Below are positions 41,223 through 53,316 of a stretch of DNA of 64,000 nt, piece after piece. This DNA is from Epiperipatus broadwayi (lineage: Eukaryota > Onychophora > Udeonychophora > Euonychophora > Peripatidae). Location of the stretch: the NCBI GenBank assembly GCA_028023455.1, contig JAQFVV010006450.1, forward strand, positions 409,501 to 473,500, written 5' to 3'. The notes beneath the pieces were generated by a model that saw nothing but the letters and a program-made list of their open reading frames with translations, was not told where the DNA came from and did not search any database. The position numbers were made by a program, and so were the translations under genes. Numbering within the stretch: the first letter of the stretch is position 1; each line of letters starts with the position of its first letter.

Positions 41223-42341
41223 ATTTATACCAGAAAGTACTGTTTCAAAAGTAAAATGGCTTGTGTGTGTGAAATAATCAACAACTATTTACTTCAATGG
41301 CTAAGACTGTAATAAACATATCAAAGCAAATGTTTTCAGTGCACAGTATTGAAGTAATTTTTAATAACTTTACTATTGATTTGTCTCCAATGGTCAGAGC
41401 TTCTTTATGGAGAAAAATATTAAACCCCAATACATTCCTTATCAAGCTATAGTAAGTCTGCTTGAAGGAGTGATATTTAGAGAATCATAATTTAAAATAA
41501 TTCAATTATGTAAAATTGCAAAGTTCTCATCCAGAAATTTTATTACTATACTAATAAATGAGCTATGAATATATGTAATATATTGAAAGAATGTTAAGAT
41601 AAAAAAGTATATGGTTACCTTTTATGTAAATGCCTGAACATTTATATTACTAATATTAACTAATCCAAGAATTTAGTAAATATTTATTGCCATAAAAAAA
41701 ATCTGTTATAAAACAAAACAAAAATACATGACTATATATTTTCATATTTCTAATCTCCAATCCCAAATGCAAATTATATTAATTTGAATAGTATTTTTAG
41801 ATAATTAAAGTATAAATGTATTCTAATTTTTTTACCATACATAAAAACAACAAAAAATTGAAACTGCTTTGATCTATTGTTGTGGCAATAAATACCAAAT
41901 ACTGTACTGACTGCTATTATATTAAAAGATAAAAAATGTAATACTTCAAATTATCACCAGTGATAAGAAGTCTGAAAATTCTAAAATGGAATCAATATAT
42001 TATTCTATTTTAATATATACAATCATTTCGTTATTTAGAAAGTGCAATCTAAATTACTTACTACTCAAAGGTGAAGTAGAAAACTATTATTTTATTTCAA
42101 TCATTTTGTTGAAAAGTTCAAAAGTGGATGAGGGTACTTTGCTCATAAGTGAAATAATTAAAATATATAATTATTTACCACAATGAATAAATGAGAACTA
42201 TATTTAGATAAGATATTAATAGTTTTAACATCAAGAAATAAAGTAAACAGATTAAAATACTTGTTTGTGGTATATGTGGAAATATTTATGATTCAAAGAC
42301 TTCTTTTTTTAATTGGAAAACTCATCTTTAACTAATTTTTC
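41223..42341. other. Gene-free stretch
   Basis: AT-rich sequence between two family copies. The frame at 41986-42186 (+) has no recognisable domain. Confidence 0.3.
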
Positions 42342-42636
42342 TTTGGCATTATCTACAAGCTTTATGATAAATGCTTAGCCAGAGCTAGAACTTAAAATAT
42401 CTCTGTCAGGAACCCCTCCCCAAACCCCTGACCATGGTTTCATGCTTTGGCACTCCTTAGAGAGGTGTCAGGTTAGGTTCAGACACTAGATCTAAAAATA
42501 CCAACCCAAAGCCAAGCACTTAACTAAAAGTTATCTATTGAGTGGAAAATCTGAAATTTTCAGACATCTACATGTCTTAAGAGATATGGTCATGTGATCT
42601 CGACTCTTATTTTGACTATTTATAGTCTCTGCCACA

Positions 42637-42665
42637 AGTCTTATGCAATTTTATATTGCTAAGAC
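42637..42665 (+). ncRNA. Conserved loop hairpin of element C
   Basis: AGTCTTATGCAAT pairs with ATTGCTAAGACT. Relative to the homologous hairpin of element B (33352-33380), two pairs change from C-G to T-A and from T-A to C-G while pairing is kept. Confidence 0.4.
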
Positions 42666-42842
42666 TACTAATATATGGTATGGCTGAAGATCTATCAGCT
42701 CCATATAGCTATTTGAGTTGGATAGCTGGGTTTGAAGACATGTAGATGTCTGAAAATTTCAGATTTTCCACTCAATAGATAACTTTTAGTTAAGTGCTTG
42801 GCTTTGGGTTGATATTTTTAGATCTAGTGTCTGAACCTACCC

Positions 42843-42900
42843 TGACACCTCTCTGAGGAGTGCCAAAGCATGAAACCATGGTCAGGGGTTTGGGGAGGGG
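42843..42900 (+). ncRNA. Hammerhead ribozyme in element C
   Basis: The order is stem I strand CCTCT (42848-42852), CTGAGGA (42853-42859), stem II GTGC with GCAT around CAAA (42860-42871), GAAA (42872-42875), a palindromic stem III (ACCATGGT, 42875-42882), then C42883, with cleavage expected between 42883 and 42884. AGGGG after the site pairs with CCTCT to form stem I. All strictly conserved core bases are present; the variable position 7 is G. Stem III is too short to fold well in one molecule, but its palindrome would allow a dimer, as is known for PLE and retrozyme hammerheads. Confidence 0.7.
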
Positions 42901-43052
42901 TTCCTGACAGAGATATTTTAAGTGCTGGCTCTGGCTAAGCATTTATTATAAAGCTTGTAGAGGACTTGGCAATCCTCATTGTTTATAACTTACAAGCTTA
43001 AAAGATAGGATCATGTGATCTCTGACTCTTATTTTGACTATTTGGCATTATC

Positions 43053-44421
43053 ATGTTTTATATGTGTGTGTGTGTGTGTCAGAAAGTTGGTTACAAAATA
43101 TGCAGGTATGTAAATAAATAAATAATAAGTCACTCATATCAATGCACAGAAAAAAATCAACAACTATTTCATTACTATCCAGTATATATAGTAAACATTC
43201 TTAAACCACAGTAAAATATAAAATTATATTTCAAAGAGTGAATGGATAATTAATAATTTACTGTGCTCCTAAACTCACCCCATAACCTCATAAGCTATCA
43301 AACCAAAGAAAAAGACATCAGTTTGATTCCTTCTACTATATATCTATAATCAAAAATCTCTATTCTTCAGATGAATTAAAAATTCAGAACACCTTAATAT
43401 TTCATACATATATATTGGAATTGCAAATAAATGCAGAGTTTGAAACCAAATGATCCACAGTTATACTATTATGTAAAAATCAAATGATAACATCTAATGG
43501 AAAGATACTAATTTAATCGGTTACATGTTAGCAGTGTTTGACCTTTCCTTATATATACTGTATTCCTAAAAGTTTGGATTAAAATATTCTGTTGGATGTT
43601 CAAATGAAGACAGAAATCATCCCCATGCAAGGTAATGGTTTGCAGCAAAAGGTTTAATATATATATATATATACTTAAGCTTCAAAACTAATTGATATGC
43701 TATTACAGTATTTATATAGAAAGCTTGGTTGTCGTATCTAATGAGAGGATCCAGGTAATAAAATCTTAATTCATCTGAGAAATAGACGTCGTCCATGAAA
43801 TATATACATATAGTGAAAGGTATCCGTCTGACATTTTTTTCACTGGTTAGATAAATTCCGAGATTATGGAATATTCAGGAAGGCTGCTATTGATTTGATT
43901 GCTTATATATAAATAACAAAAATATATTATTTTATATATGCATGTATCAAGAGGATATTCATTCCTTTTTTTTTCCTAATAAATATTTATTGGTATGTGT
44001 TTCAAAATTTAAAGCATGCATAATCAGATGACTTTTTTTTTTAAAAAGTGCTTTTTATCCTCAAAATAAAAAAATCAGTTTTATTTTTTTCTTTTCCTAA
44101 ATTTGCTTAAAAGCTTTCACGACTATTTATTATTTAAAAATTATACTTTAAATTAAATAAGTCCAGTTTGCTAATGAATGAGAAGGTAAGTAATCTTAAG
44201 TGTTATTTATGTTTTCAAAAAATAAAAGATTCCAAACCTTCACGAATATTTTCAGTCTGTAATTATTACCAAATAAAAATTAAAAAAGTGCTAAATTCGT
44301 AAAGAAATAAACAATTAAAAAGCTTTTTCAATAGCTCCTACACTTTTTCTAATGTTAATGCTTGCAAGTAATCCATTAACGCTATGTTAATTACTATCAT
44401 TTATATTATTATTATAAACAG
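43053..44421. other. Gene-free AT-rich stretch
   Basis: Contains a short GT repeat (43062-43080) and TA repeats; no gene was recognised. Confidence 0.3.
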
Positions 44422-44612
44422 TACTCAGATATCACATGAACACTATCTCCCATGCTTGCTCATAACTATTGTTAAAATAGGCAAAACTCTCTCCATACAG
44501 TAGTGCCACTCAAAGCAAAAGACAGAGTAATGGCATCCATTGATTATTCTGTCTTGCTTTGAGTGGCACTACTGTATGGAGAGAGTTTTGCCTATTTTAA
44601 ATACTCAGATAT
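44422..44612 (-). mobile_element. Snapback element E, nearly perfect hairpin, with target-site duplication
   Basis: The body is 44433-44601 (169 bp), between perfect 11-bp duplications TACTCAGATAT (44422-44432 and 44602-44612). Arms 44472-44531 and 44543-44600 match except for a 2-bp indel and one substitution. The loop is only 11 bp (44532-44542). The 3' tail (44433-44471; minus strand ends GTTCATGTG) sets the orientation as minus. The arm sequence is the same as part of element F, but no hammerhead is included. The high arm identity suggests a young copy or arm-to-arm gene conversion. Confidence 0.8.
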
Positions 44613-46866
44613 GCTTTCATTTTTAACCACCTATTAGTATTCTTTTATTGTCAATATTTTCTTTACGGATTTAAAAATTGTATCGCAATATATAGGTATC
44701 AAATAGCTAAAAATTTTAATATTGCTGCTAATTATATAAATACTGTGCTGTGTTGCTTAGTGCAATGATAAAATATAGATTCCGGACTCTAAAATCCATT
44801 ATTGCGGCTCCAGCTCTCGAATTTCTTATAAACTCCCGAGTAATAAATTATTTGATTATTTATATAAATGCTTCTGCAAAAGATTTTTATCATTTATATA
44901 TTTATTTACATATTTTAATATTTCATATAGGAATATTCCTTTCTTAGACTTTTTGATTTAACTCTATTATAAAAATGATCTCTCATAAATTATAAACTGA
45001 ATCATTCTTATACATTTAAGAGAAAGTCAATTTATGTAAATGGATATTTGTAGCAAATAGACTTTTAATTACTGCCTGTGATGACTGACTCTCAAGATGG
45101 CCTAAGTAAATGTTATGACAAAAAATTATAGTATCATACTTTTAGATCAATTAATTATATTATAATATCATTTATTTTTTAATTAAAATATTTTAATAAG
45201 CTGTTGGAAGATTTCATTTTGGGATAGAAGGATTTTCAAATTTTAAAAGCTGAAAATAACCTGAGATGAATCATCATTGCCTTATAATTTATTTGGTTGA
45301 TTTCCAGAGCATTCATAATTTAGATAATAGCATATCTTCTAAATATTTGTTTGCTGAAGAGAATGTTTACAAGAGAACTTTGGATGCTTACCATGAATGC
45401 AACTGTATTAATTCTTGGATCAGTTCTTTTTTTAAAATAGCACAAAAAGTATATTTAATGTCAACAGTGAAACCAGTTTTTATTAATTGAAGAATAGGCT
45501 AGATACAGAAATGTGAGATTCTTTTAAAATGTAGGCCTTTTGAATAAATCAAATAAATCCTATTTATAATTTAAACATCTTAAATTTTCATTTTATTATC
45601 ATATTAAAACACATTGGAAGAATATACATTATATTGGATTGAAACTTTGCTATGAACCAAAGACTCTAGATATGTAATGAATGAGTAATTCAATACATGT
45701 TTAAAAGTTTCACCAGGCCTAACATACATAATACAAATCTCATTTAAACCAAAGTGTGTTATAACATTGAAATAGTAAAAAAAAAAAAACATTATTGGAA
45801 ACATTATTTTCAGTTCTGTTCAAGAATATGCAGACAAATTTTCTAATAAGATTAAGTAGTTAATTATTTAATGAAATAATATATAGTATTTGAAATATTT
45901 ATTTTATTCAACAAAAAAAAATTTTAAGTTGAAATTTATTATATGAAAGTTCTAATGGAAAACAGAGAGTCAATAAAATATATTTCAAAAATGTATATAT
46001 ATATATATTAAAAAAATATGTAGATGTGATAAAATATAATGATGAATCATAACTCAGCATAATAGCATGATACCTTTTCTACTAGTGGAGAAGGATGATA
46101 TTTTTTAAACAGATATTGTATTGATATTCATATGATCAATACAATCTATGACCATGCTAGTTAAACATCCAATTATCAAACAATACTGGAATGTTAATCT
46201 GGTTTGAATATAGGCAGGCTTCCTGAAAATAAATTTTAAGACTTTTTTTTTCCATATAATTTCAGGATTCACCAGTTAAGATTCAAAGTCATTGGAAAGA
46301 TAGAATAGTTGCATTGCCTTGTCATAGATATCATAAACATCTAGTATACATTTTTTCCAGAGACTCTTAAATTGTTTTTTTTTGTTTCAGAAAAAGAATC
46401 TAATATATATATTAAAATTTTATCCATATGATGTTTATTGTGGTACTGATAATAACTCACACTATGATAAATGTATATTGTCATGGTAAAAATAACTCAT
46501 ACATTTTATAGTAAATATTGTAAAAAAAATTTAAATATACAAAATAAAACATCTTACTTAAACTTAGATATATTTACTTTCATGATAAAACAAAATCAGT
46601 TCTTTATCTTAATGTCATCTATAGTAAACTTAACTAATCAATAATTACTATATGGCAATGTATTTAAATCTTACCCACAGACCAATTCTGACTTTATCAA
46701 TAAGAATTATTTTTATTATATATTGGGTAAGTTGAAGTGATTTATTCATCTTCAAGTTGTTTGTGATAACATTAAAAATAACAGTTTAAGGATACGGTGT
46801 ACCAAGAATATTATTAATATGCAATACTATAGAAATTTCATTATGAAATCCAAAATAACATAGCCA
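44613..46866. other. Gene-free AT-rich stretch
   Basis: No gene was supported; frames at 44750-44947 (+), 45266-45490 (+) and 45604-45804 (-) have no motif. Confidence 0.3.
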
Positions 46867-47141
46867 TTTATTATGTAATATAACATCATATGATCACCAT
46901 TTCTTATGCTTGCTTATAACTATTATTAAAACAGCCAAAACTCTCTGTACGTATTGCCACTCATTGTAAACCAGAGTAATCAATGGATGCCAGAAGGCTT
47001 GTACATAAAATCCCAATCTAGGGCCTACTTATCCAATATCCCCAGACTAGTTTCTGTCTTGTGACCTTCATCAGTGAGGAGCCTTGAATCTGATAGCACT
47101 GCATCTATAAAGAGTTTTGCCTGTTTTATTATGCAATATAA
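46867..47141 (-). mobile_element. Snapback element F with target-site duplication
   Basis: The body is 46884-47124 (241 bp), flanked by TTTATTATGTAATATAA (46867-46883) and TTTATTATGCAATATAA (47125-47141), a 17-bp duplication with one mismatch. A 5' arm of about 35 bp near 47090-47124 is complementary to about 46925-46960. Between them on the minus strand lies a hammerhead. The 3' tail (46884-46925) corresponds to that of element E. F shows the arrangement of arm, ribozyme loop, arm and tail in compact form. Confidence 0.75.
47039..47080 (-). ncRNA. Hammerhead ribozyme in element F
   Basis: On the minus strand TCCTCA (stem I) is followed by CTGATGA (47068-47074), a short stem II (GGTC with GACA around ACAA, weakened by one mismatch), GAAAC (47050-47054) and TAGTC, with cleavage expected between 47045 and 47044. 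TGGGGA then pairs with TCCTCA. Stem III is the palindrome ACTAGT. All conserved core bases are present, making this the most canonical core in the window. Confidence 0.7.
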
Positions 47142-50100
47142 TAATATGAATAGGAATATACAATAAGACATGTTGTAGAATTAATTTAATTATATAGAGT
47201 CAAATAATTTCTTATATCAAGTATGAAGAATTTATAACTCACTTATGATGCAATGCAGCAGACAAATTGATGCTAAAAATAGATGAAAATTTTATCCAAT
47301 GCACTAATTTTTGGATATGTAGACTGAAGAATATATTTAGAACAACTTGAAAAAGTTCTTCCTCTTTAGTCTGTTATTATTAAAATGAAAAAAAAAACAG
47401 TGATTTTATTTTCTATGAATGGAAGATTACAAGGGCTTCATAATTCTAAAAAAAAATAGTTTTGATTTTTAAAAGTGATTTAAATTTGATGGCATTATCA
47501 AACATAAATTAACATAGCTGATAAAAAATACTTACTAAATTTCAAATCAGGTGGATTCCTGCTACCAAATAAATTCTAATAGTAATTTTTGAAGAAATTA
47601 AATTTTTCTGAAAAACGACTTTCTAAAAATGGGGTTAAGCATTAGCAATCAATATAAAAATCCTCAAATGATTATGAGAAAAGTTAATTATTTTAATTTA
47701 TCAAAAATAAACATCTATTAATATTGCAACAGTGAAATGATGAAGGAGATCCTCATACACTAGGAAAAGATATGAAAGGTAGAATAGTTGAAAGTCATTG
47801 GCAGAAAAAGAATAATTGAAGGTAGTATGGGCTTAGAGTAATAATGATCAATTGTTACAATAATATGCCCCTATTCTATGAAGCAAAAAAAGTTATAGTT
47901 AGAAATAATCATGTTATCTAAGAAAAATAAATGAAATAATGTAATTCAGATATACAATTTATCACTATTACTTATGGAGAATTTATTATTGTTTATATAC
48001 AATTTAATGATTTTATTAGGTTAGCATTTTTTGTATAATGAAAAATAATAGACAAGTAAATGTGCAACTACTGTATTAACAACCAATTACCTATAAAAGG
48101 TTTTGAAGAGAAAATTTCCAAGTGTTATTGTTAATTAACTACAATTTGTTGGGATGTTAATTTATTCCTCAAAAGATTTATGGTAATACAACCAAAAAAT
48201 AACAAAACAATATGAAAGCCTGAAAAAAAATTTTTTTCTCTCTAATCAACTTCCAAAGCAAAAATTTACCAAATTAAAGTGATAATTTATTAATTTTTGG
48301 GTCTAAATTATAAAATTAATAACAAGCTGGGATGTTTGCTATTCATCAAAAGTAAAAAAGATATTGTAAATATAAAAAAAAAAAAACAGAATAGATCACA
48401 ATTCCTAGGTGAGGTAGATAAATAAATATCTTCTATAGCCTTTTCTAATTCTATTTTTAATGCCTAAAATATATAGATAGATAAACTAATAAGACTAGTA
48501 GAAATCTTTGTATTATACCTACTGAGATTATATGTTTTGATGGATAGATGATTTTTAAAGACTGATTTTCTGATTTTAGAAAGAAAGTTTCTGAATGTAA
48601 AAACAAAGTGTATGGATTGAAAATTGTGGTCTATATATTTTAGTGAAATTAACTTTTAAATCATTAAATAAAAAAAATGTCTTGTTGTAGGTCTCCTTTT
48701 TGCAAAGTAGATGGCATATGTAAATAAATAGCTTGGATAGATATTAGGTCATAGGACAGTTTTTAGTGGAAACATAATATAATTCAAAATTTTATAGAGT
48801 TTTGGCATGATGAAGTCAACTGCTATGTAATAAATGGTTTTATTATATACACTTCAACAGATCTTATCAATTATAATCTAGTTACTAGCATAATAACATA
48901 AGTAGCAGCAAATCTAAAAAAATAGCTATTGTGACATATATATATGTGTGTGTTTTAAAAATAAAATTTACAAAATAAAATTTAAAAAAAATAAATTTTT
49001 TTTTTTAATAAAAAAAGGAAACAGTTAATTAATTAGGTAAAATATAAATATATTTTTATTTAAATGAAATCAAAAGGTGGGATAAAGCCTATTAAGATGT
49101 AGGCTTATGTTTTTTTAATTTAATAACTAAAAGAACACTTATCTGCTCTCTGTTAACTGAGAGAGAGAAAAAAAATTCCAATAGATTAAAAAAACAAAAG
49201 AATGAATTATAGATTTAACTATGAAAAAGTAACTATAAAGTTACTTAGCAAAAGAATTTTGTTGCATAAACAACAGTTGAAACTAGGTAATTTGCGATCC
49301 AATTAAAGATCTCTAATTTATATAAATTATCTGATCAGAAGCAATTTGGTTATATTAAAATTTAGGAAGTCCAACTTATTAAATAATAAGTTTGATCAAA
49401 TTGTAATTAAAAGTTAAAAGAGAAGAACTAATTAAAAGAATTTGGAAAACTAATTAATAACGTAAATGGTCAGACAATGGATGGCATAAAAGCTACAAAT
49501 TTCCTATTGTTAGATTCTTCTAACAAGTTTTGCTGTGAAAAGTCTATAAAATTTGCTGGAGTTTAGCTGTCAGTCAAGTTAGTAGTGTGCCATTAATCAT
49601 TCATTCTACTGCCAATTTGCTATACAAAGATTCCCATTCATCAATCAGAAATGTATAACAATATTCACAGACATCTAAACATTACCATGCACTGCTGTGC
49701 CACAGAGAGATGTTTATTCAGTGTTCATCACCAAGTTTCTTCAACATCTGATGGCTGGAATGTAGTGAAACCTTTGTCTACCATTGCTGAGATCCATGCT
49801 TGTGAATATAGACATTATTGTGAATAAGGCTAAGATATGTGCCAGCCCAGATTAGAGTAACAAACAGCTGCCAAAAGATGGTACAAAGACCAGCTAATGC
49901 ACTCTATTATCTTCAATGAGAAGAGGTAATCATTCCAGAAATGAAGCTACAACACAAACCTAAGTAAATACAAAATACCAAATTCAATGTCTACACAAAC
50001 TGTTATTCTTTTGAAACTTTATAACTAAAAGTAATTGGATTGTTACTCTTATTTCAGAAATGGACTAATCCTTAGCAAAAAAGCCATAATTAAGTCACTT

Positions 50101-50696
50101 TCATTTGACTATTATATTAATCTTTTATTTTGTGTGTATAAATAAACATGTTATTTTTAATTTGTTAATTTAGCGTAGTTCTCTCTCTCTCCATATAACA
50201 TTTTAATTACCATGTAATAATAGTAAGTAAATTTATATGTGCATTATAAATATACTTGCTCTGCTAGTCTGATTTAAGCCAGTTTCTTACTCTTTGGGCT
50301 AGCCAGGTAAAATCAAGCAGTGGAAGCATTTGAAAATTCCTTTTTTTTGGTCAATATTCTAGTCATTGTTGACTAGTGATGCCCAGGAATTATCCCAATA
50401 CAAATAAAAATATCCTCAAGAGAGATGTTTACTTCCTGCAGCTATGGAAGGATTCAATGGTTTGGAAATGTGACTGTAGATTGTATATTTTGTACCCACT
50501 TGGTTTCATTGTTGGTATAAATAATAGGTACAAATATTAACCCTTATTTAACTCCCTGCTTGAAATAATGAAATGCACTAAATGCATAAAATAATAATTA
50601 TTAATTTAGAAATGACAATTTAATTTAAATTTAGAGTATGTTACGAAATTAGCAAGATTTTGGTTATACTATTGATGTCCATTCCAATTCTGCTAA
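47142..50696. other. Gene-free stretch
   Basis: Mostly AT-rich unique sequence. At 49480-50180 the composition is more balanced, ending in AATAAACATG. It could be part of an LTR or a noncoding transcript end, but no ORF or paired repeat was seen. Confidence 0.3.
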
Positions 50697-50889
<193 letters not shown>

Positions 50890-52057
50890 TACAAAATATT
50901 AATTAATGACTTTAAAGATCAATCCTAGCACCACAAATATGTATCTAAATATGAAACATGATAGTTCCTGCATCATTCAGTTTGTTTAATATTCTGCAAT
51001 GATATCTTTTTCTATCATAATTATTGCTACAGAAAAAAGTCAAATTTTGTCAATCTCCCCAGAATTAAAATTGATTTAAGAGATTTTATTTATTAATATA
51101 AAAAGAATTCGCAGCAAAACATTTAGATTTCCCTTGATTATGTAAATTTCTTTATTGTAACTTTGCTCGATTTTATCTATTAAAGATTCAAGCTAAGAAA
51201 TGTGTGGTAATCTCATTTAAATAAATATTCATATACTTATCATGTAGAATTAAACTAAAGAAATAATTCACAAGACTAGCAAATAAAAAACCAGTTTGAT
51301 ATTTTTTTCATTCTCTCTTTATTTATATAATTTAATAAGCACTAACAAATGTTGATGACAATCGTTTTGATTATATGTTTAATGTTAATCTTCGTTGTAT
51401 TCCCGCATTAGCCACATTTGTATATGTATGTTAATATTTTGCCTGAAGGCAGATTGAAATAACTAAGTAATAGGTTATTATGTCAAAGTGACATAGGAAG
51501 TGGCTGCTTTTAACTATTTTAAATGAAATATTATTTTATCTATGGTTTACATTTTTTTTTTATTGAAAGGAATGTGGGTTCACATCAACAGATTTCCATA
51601 TTAAGAGACAAAGAAACTTCATATAGGGAGAAACTATAAATATATGTTATCTGACAATACTTTTTTAAAATATATATATATAAACTTTATTAATGCCAAA
51701 TTATATACAAATATTAACATATATACAGGTAAAAAATAATTTACATGATGTATGATACATAACTTATGAAAACATAATCATTACGATTAGTATTTGAGGG
51801 CAGGTGAAAAATGATCAGTTTTAAATAGATAAATGTGTAATTTATATGCTTCATGTCATTTTAAAGTAATGTACAACTAAGACAAATATAATTATGTTAA
51901 ATTTTGTTCATAGTACTTCTAGTAAGTATTTAATAGCATATAAATATATATATCTTTTTTTTTAAAAAACGTTGCGTAGAGTAGCAAATAAGTTACATAT
52001 TTCCGAGAATATGAATAATTACTGTGGCGTTATTAGAATGAACGATTTTAATATTTT
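50890..52057. other. Gene-free AT-rich stretch
   Basis: No gene recognised. GCCTGAAGGC near 51442 is a short palindrome of the kind seen in hammerhead stem II, but the core boxes are absent. Confidence 0.3.
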
Positions 52058-52620
52058 TTACAAGCAATTGTTAAGATTAATTATAAACTTGTGGCTTGCA
52101 AAATACAAAGTGCCATAAGAATGACAAGTTTGAAAAATGTGTATCATATCTTCTGAATAATTACTACACAAGACACATGTGGAATCCAGATTCAATTTTA
52201 TATCAGTTAATGAGGAAGATTTTGGTTGGAATTGTACCAATTAATAAGTTAAATCAAAAATTTCAATCATGATTAAGGAACACACATATTTTGGAACTAG
52301 TTAAAGTCTTGGCAATTGAAAAGTTGACCATATATATCTACTAAGATGTATAAGTTATTTCATATCTTTAAAAGATATGCCAACTAAATATTTGATATTA
52401 AAATTGTTCAACAGATCTAACATGATTAATAAAAAAGGAATGGCCTATATGTAGAAGTAGAGCAAGCATTGTTATAAGTGGAGAAGTGGGTTTTAGGATT
52501 GGACTAATTAAAGTTGTGATGTACATTTTAGACCTAATATAGGAGAGAAGTTTTTGAAGACACATTAGATTGGACTGCTTATCTAACAATACTTAAGATG
52601 TTTTTTATAATATTGTGTGT
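52058..52620 (-). pseudogene. LINE C-terminal fragment with CCHC zinc finger
   Basis: The minus-strand frame 52058-52240 contains CVLCSNYSEDMIHIFQTC, with spacing C-x2-C-x8-H-x4-C. This is the pattern of the small zinc finger found at the C-terminus of several non-LTR reverse transcriptases. The upstream minus-strand sequence to about 52620, including the frame 52398-52589, is broken by stops and not clearly alignable. It is probably the decayed end of a LINE ORF2. The clade cannot be named. Confidence 0.35.
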
Positions 52621-52720
52621 AATCTATAAATTTTTGCAATAAAATTAGGATAAATAATAAACCACTTATGAACTTAATTTATGTATTTTTATTTTTATGC
52701 TTATCATTTTTTATTATACA

Positions 52721-52745
52721 GCAGTCTTCTTCAGAGTTGTAAATA
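52721..52745 (-). ncRNA. Degraded hammerhead end, PLE type
   Basis: The minus strand holds ACTCTGAAGAAGACTGC, matching the hammerhead relic at 143-170. The 3' half (second strand of stem II and GAAAC) is lost. Its position about 100 bp outside the PLE duplication suggests an older, separate PLE remnant. Confidence 0.35.
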
Positions 52746-52880
52746 CACAATTAATAAAAATATTTTTAGATACATCTCAATATACATGATTTTATTAATA
52801 TATTAATTACAATATATATATATATATATATAATAGTTAATCTTGATATAAATAAATAAATAATACTTCTGTATATAATA

Positions 52881-53316
52881 TAAAAATAATATAAAATAAC
52901 AATTCATGTCAATTGTTAATACAGAGTTTAATATAAATAAATAAAAACAAATAATATTTCCAAGTGCTTTCATCTCTTAAGAGTCCTTATCAAGGCAGTG
53001 TAAAAAATTCTATTTTCTCATAGGTGATGAATCTAACATTTCATTGTATTGGCCAGGAACAACTAATCGGAAAGCTGGTTAATTTCGAATTCATAGCACA
53101 AGATGAATTTTGTATAAGATATGATTCTTTAATCTTGCATTTTTTATCATGTGTTTCATGCATTAATATTGTAAAATCCTTTGGACTACATATATGGCCT
53201 GAATTATTTTGGTGAACATAAAAAGCTGAATAAACTGTATCATCTTCTCTTGCTCTATTATAAGTATATTTATGTTGTTGAAGGCCATATTTAATATTTG
53301 TTTTAGTTTCTCCAAC
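52881..53316 (-). repeat. PLE inverted repeat, left arm
   Basis: This is the complement of 54066-54487, running from the GIY-YIG coding part through the 3' UTR. The left arm keeps 10 bp (TCCAAAGGAT read on its minus strand) that the right arm has lost, so it preserves the longer GIY-YIG C-terminal reading frame. Both arms include a hammerhead-like remnant. Confidence 0.85.

Larger units (their letters stand above)
42342..43052 (+). mobile_element. Snapback element C, full length, with target-site duplication
   Basis: The body is 42354-43040 (687 bp), flanked by a perfect 12-bp TSD, TTTGGCATTATC (42342-42353 and 43041-43052). The left arm (42354-42578) is the inverted counterpart of 42739-42960. 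A single-copy 3' tail of about 80 bp (42961-43040, with ATCATGTGATC and ending ATTTTGACTA) follows the right arm. The loop (42579-42738) begins with a second copy of that tail (42579-42624) and continues with a hairpin at 42637-42665. The right arm bears a good hammerhead core. In the left arm the antisense equivalent has CTAAGGA, losing an essential G. This is the best preserved long member in the window. Confidence 0.8.

Noticed and set aside
51430-51465. GCCTGAAGGC palindrome resembling hammerhead stem II
   Set aside because: No CUGANGA or GAAAC box stands at the required positions.
53024-53215. Frame MMNLTFHCIGQEQ..., repeated at 54087-54347 (-)
   Set aside because: Both are antisense readings of the PLE inverted arms; the sense reading is the GIY-YIG C-terminal part.
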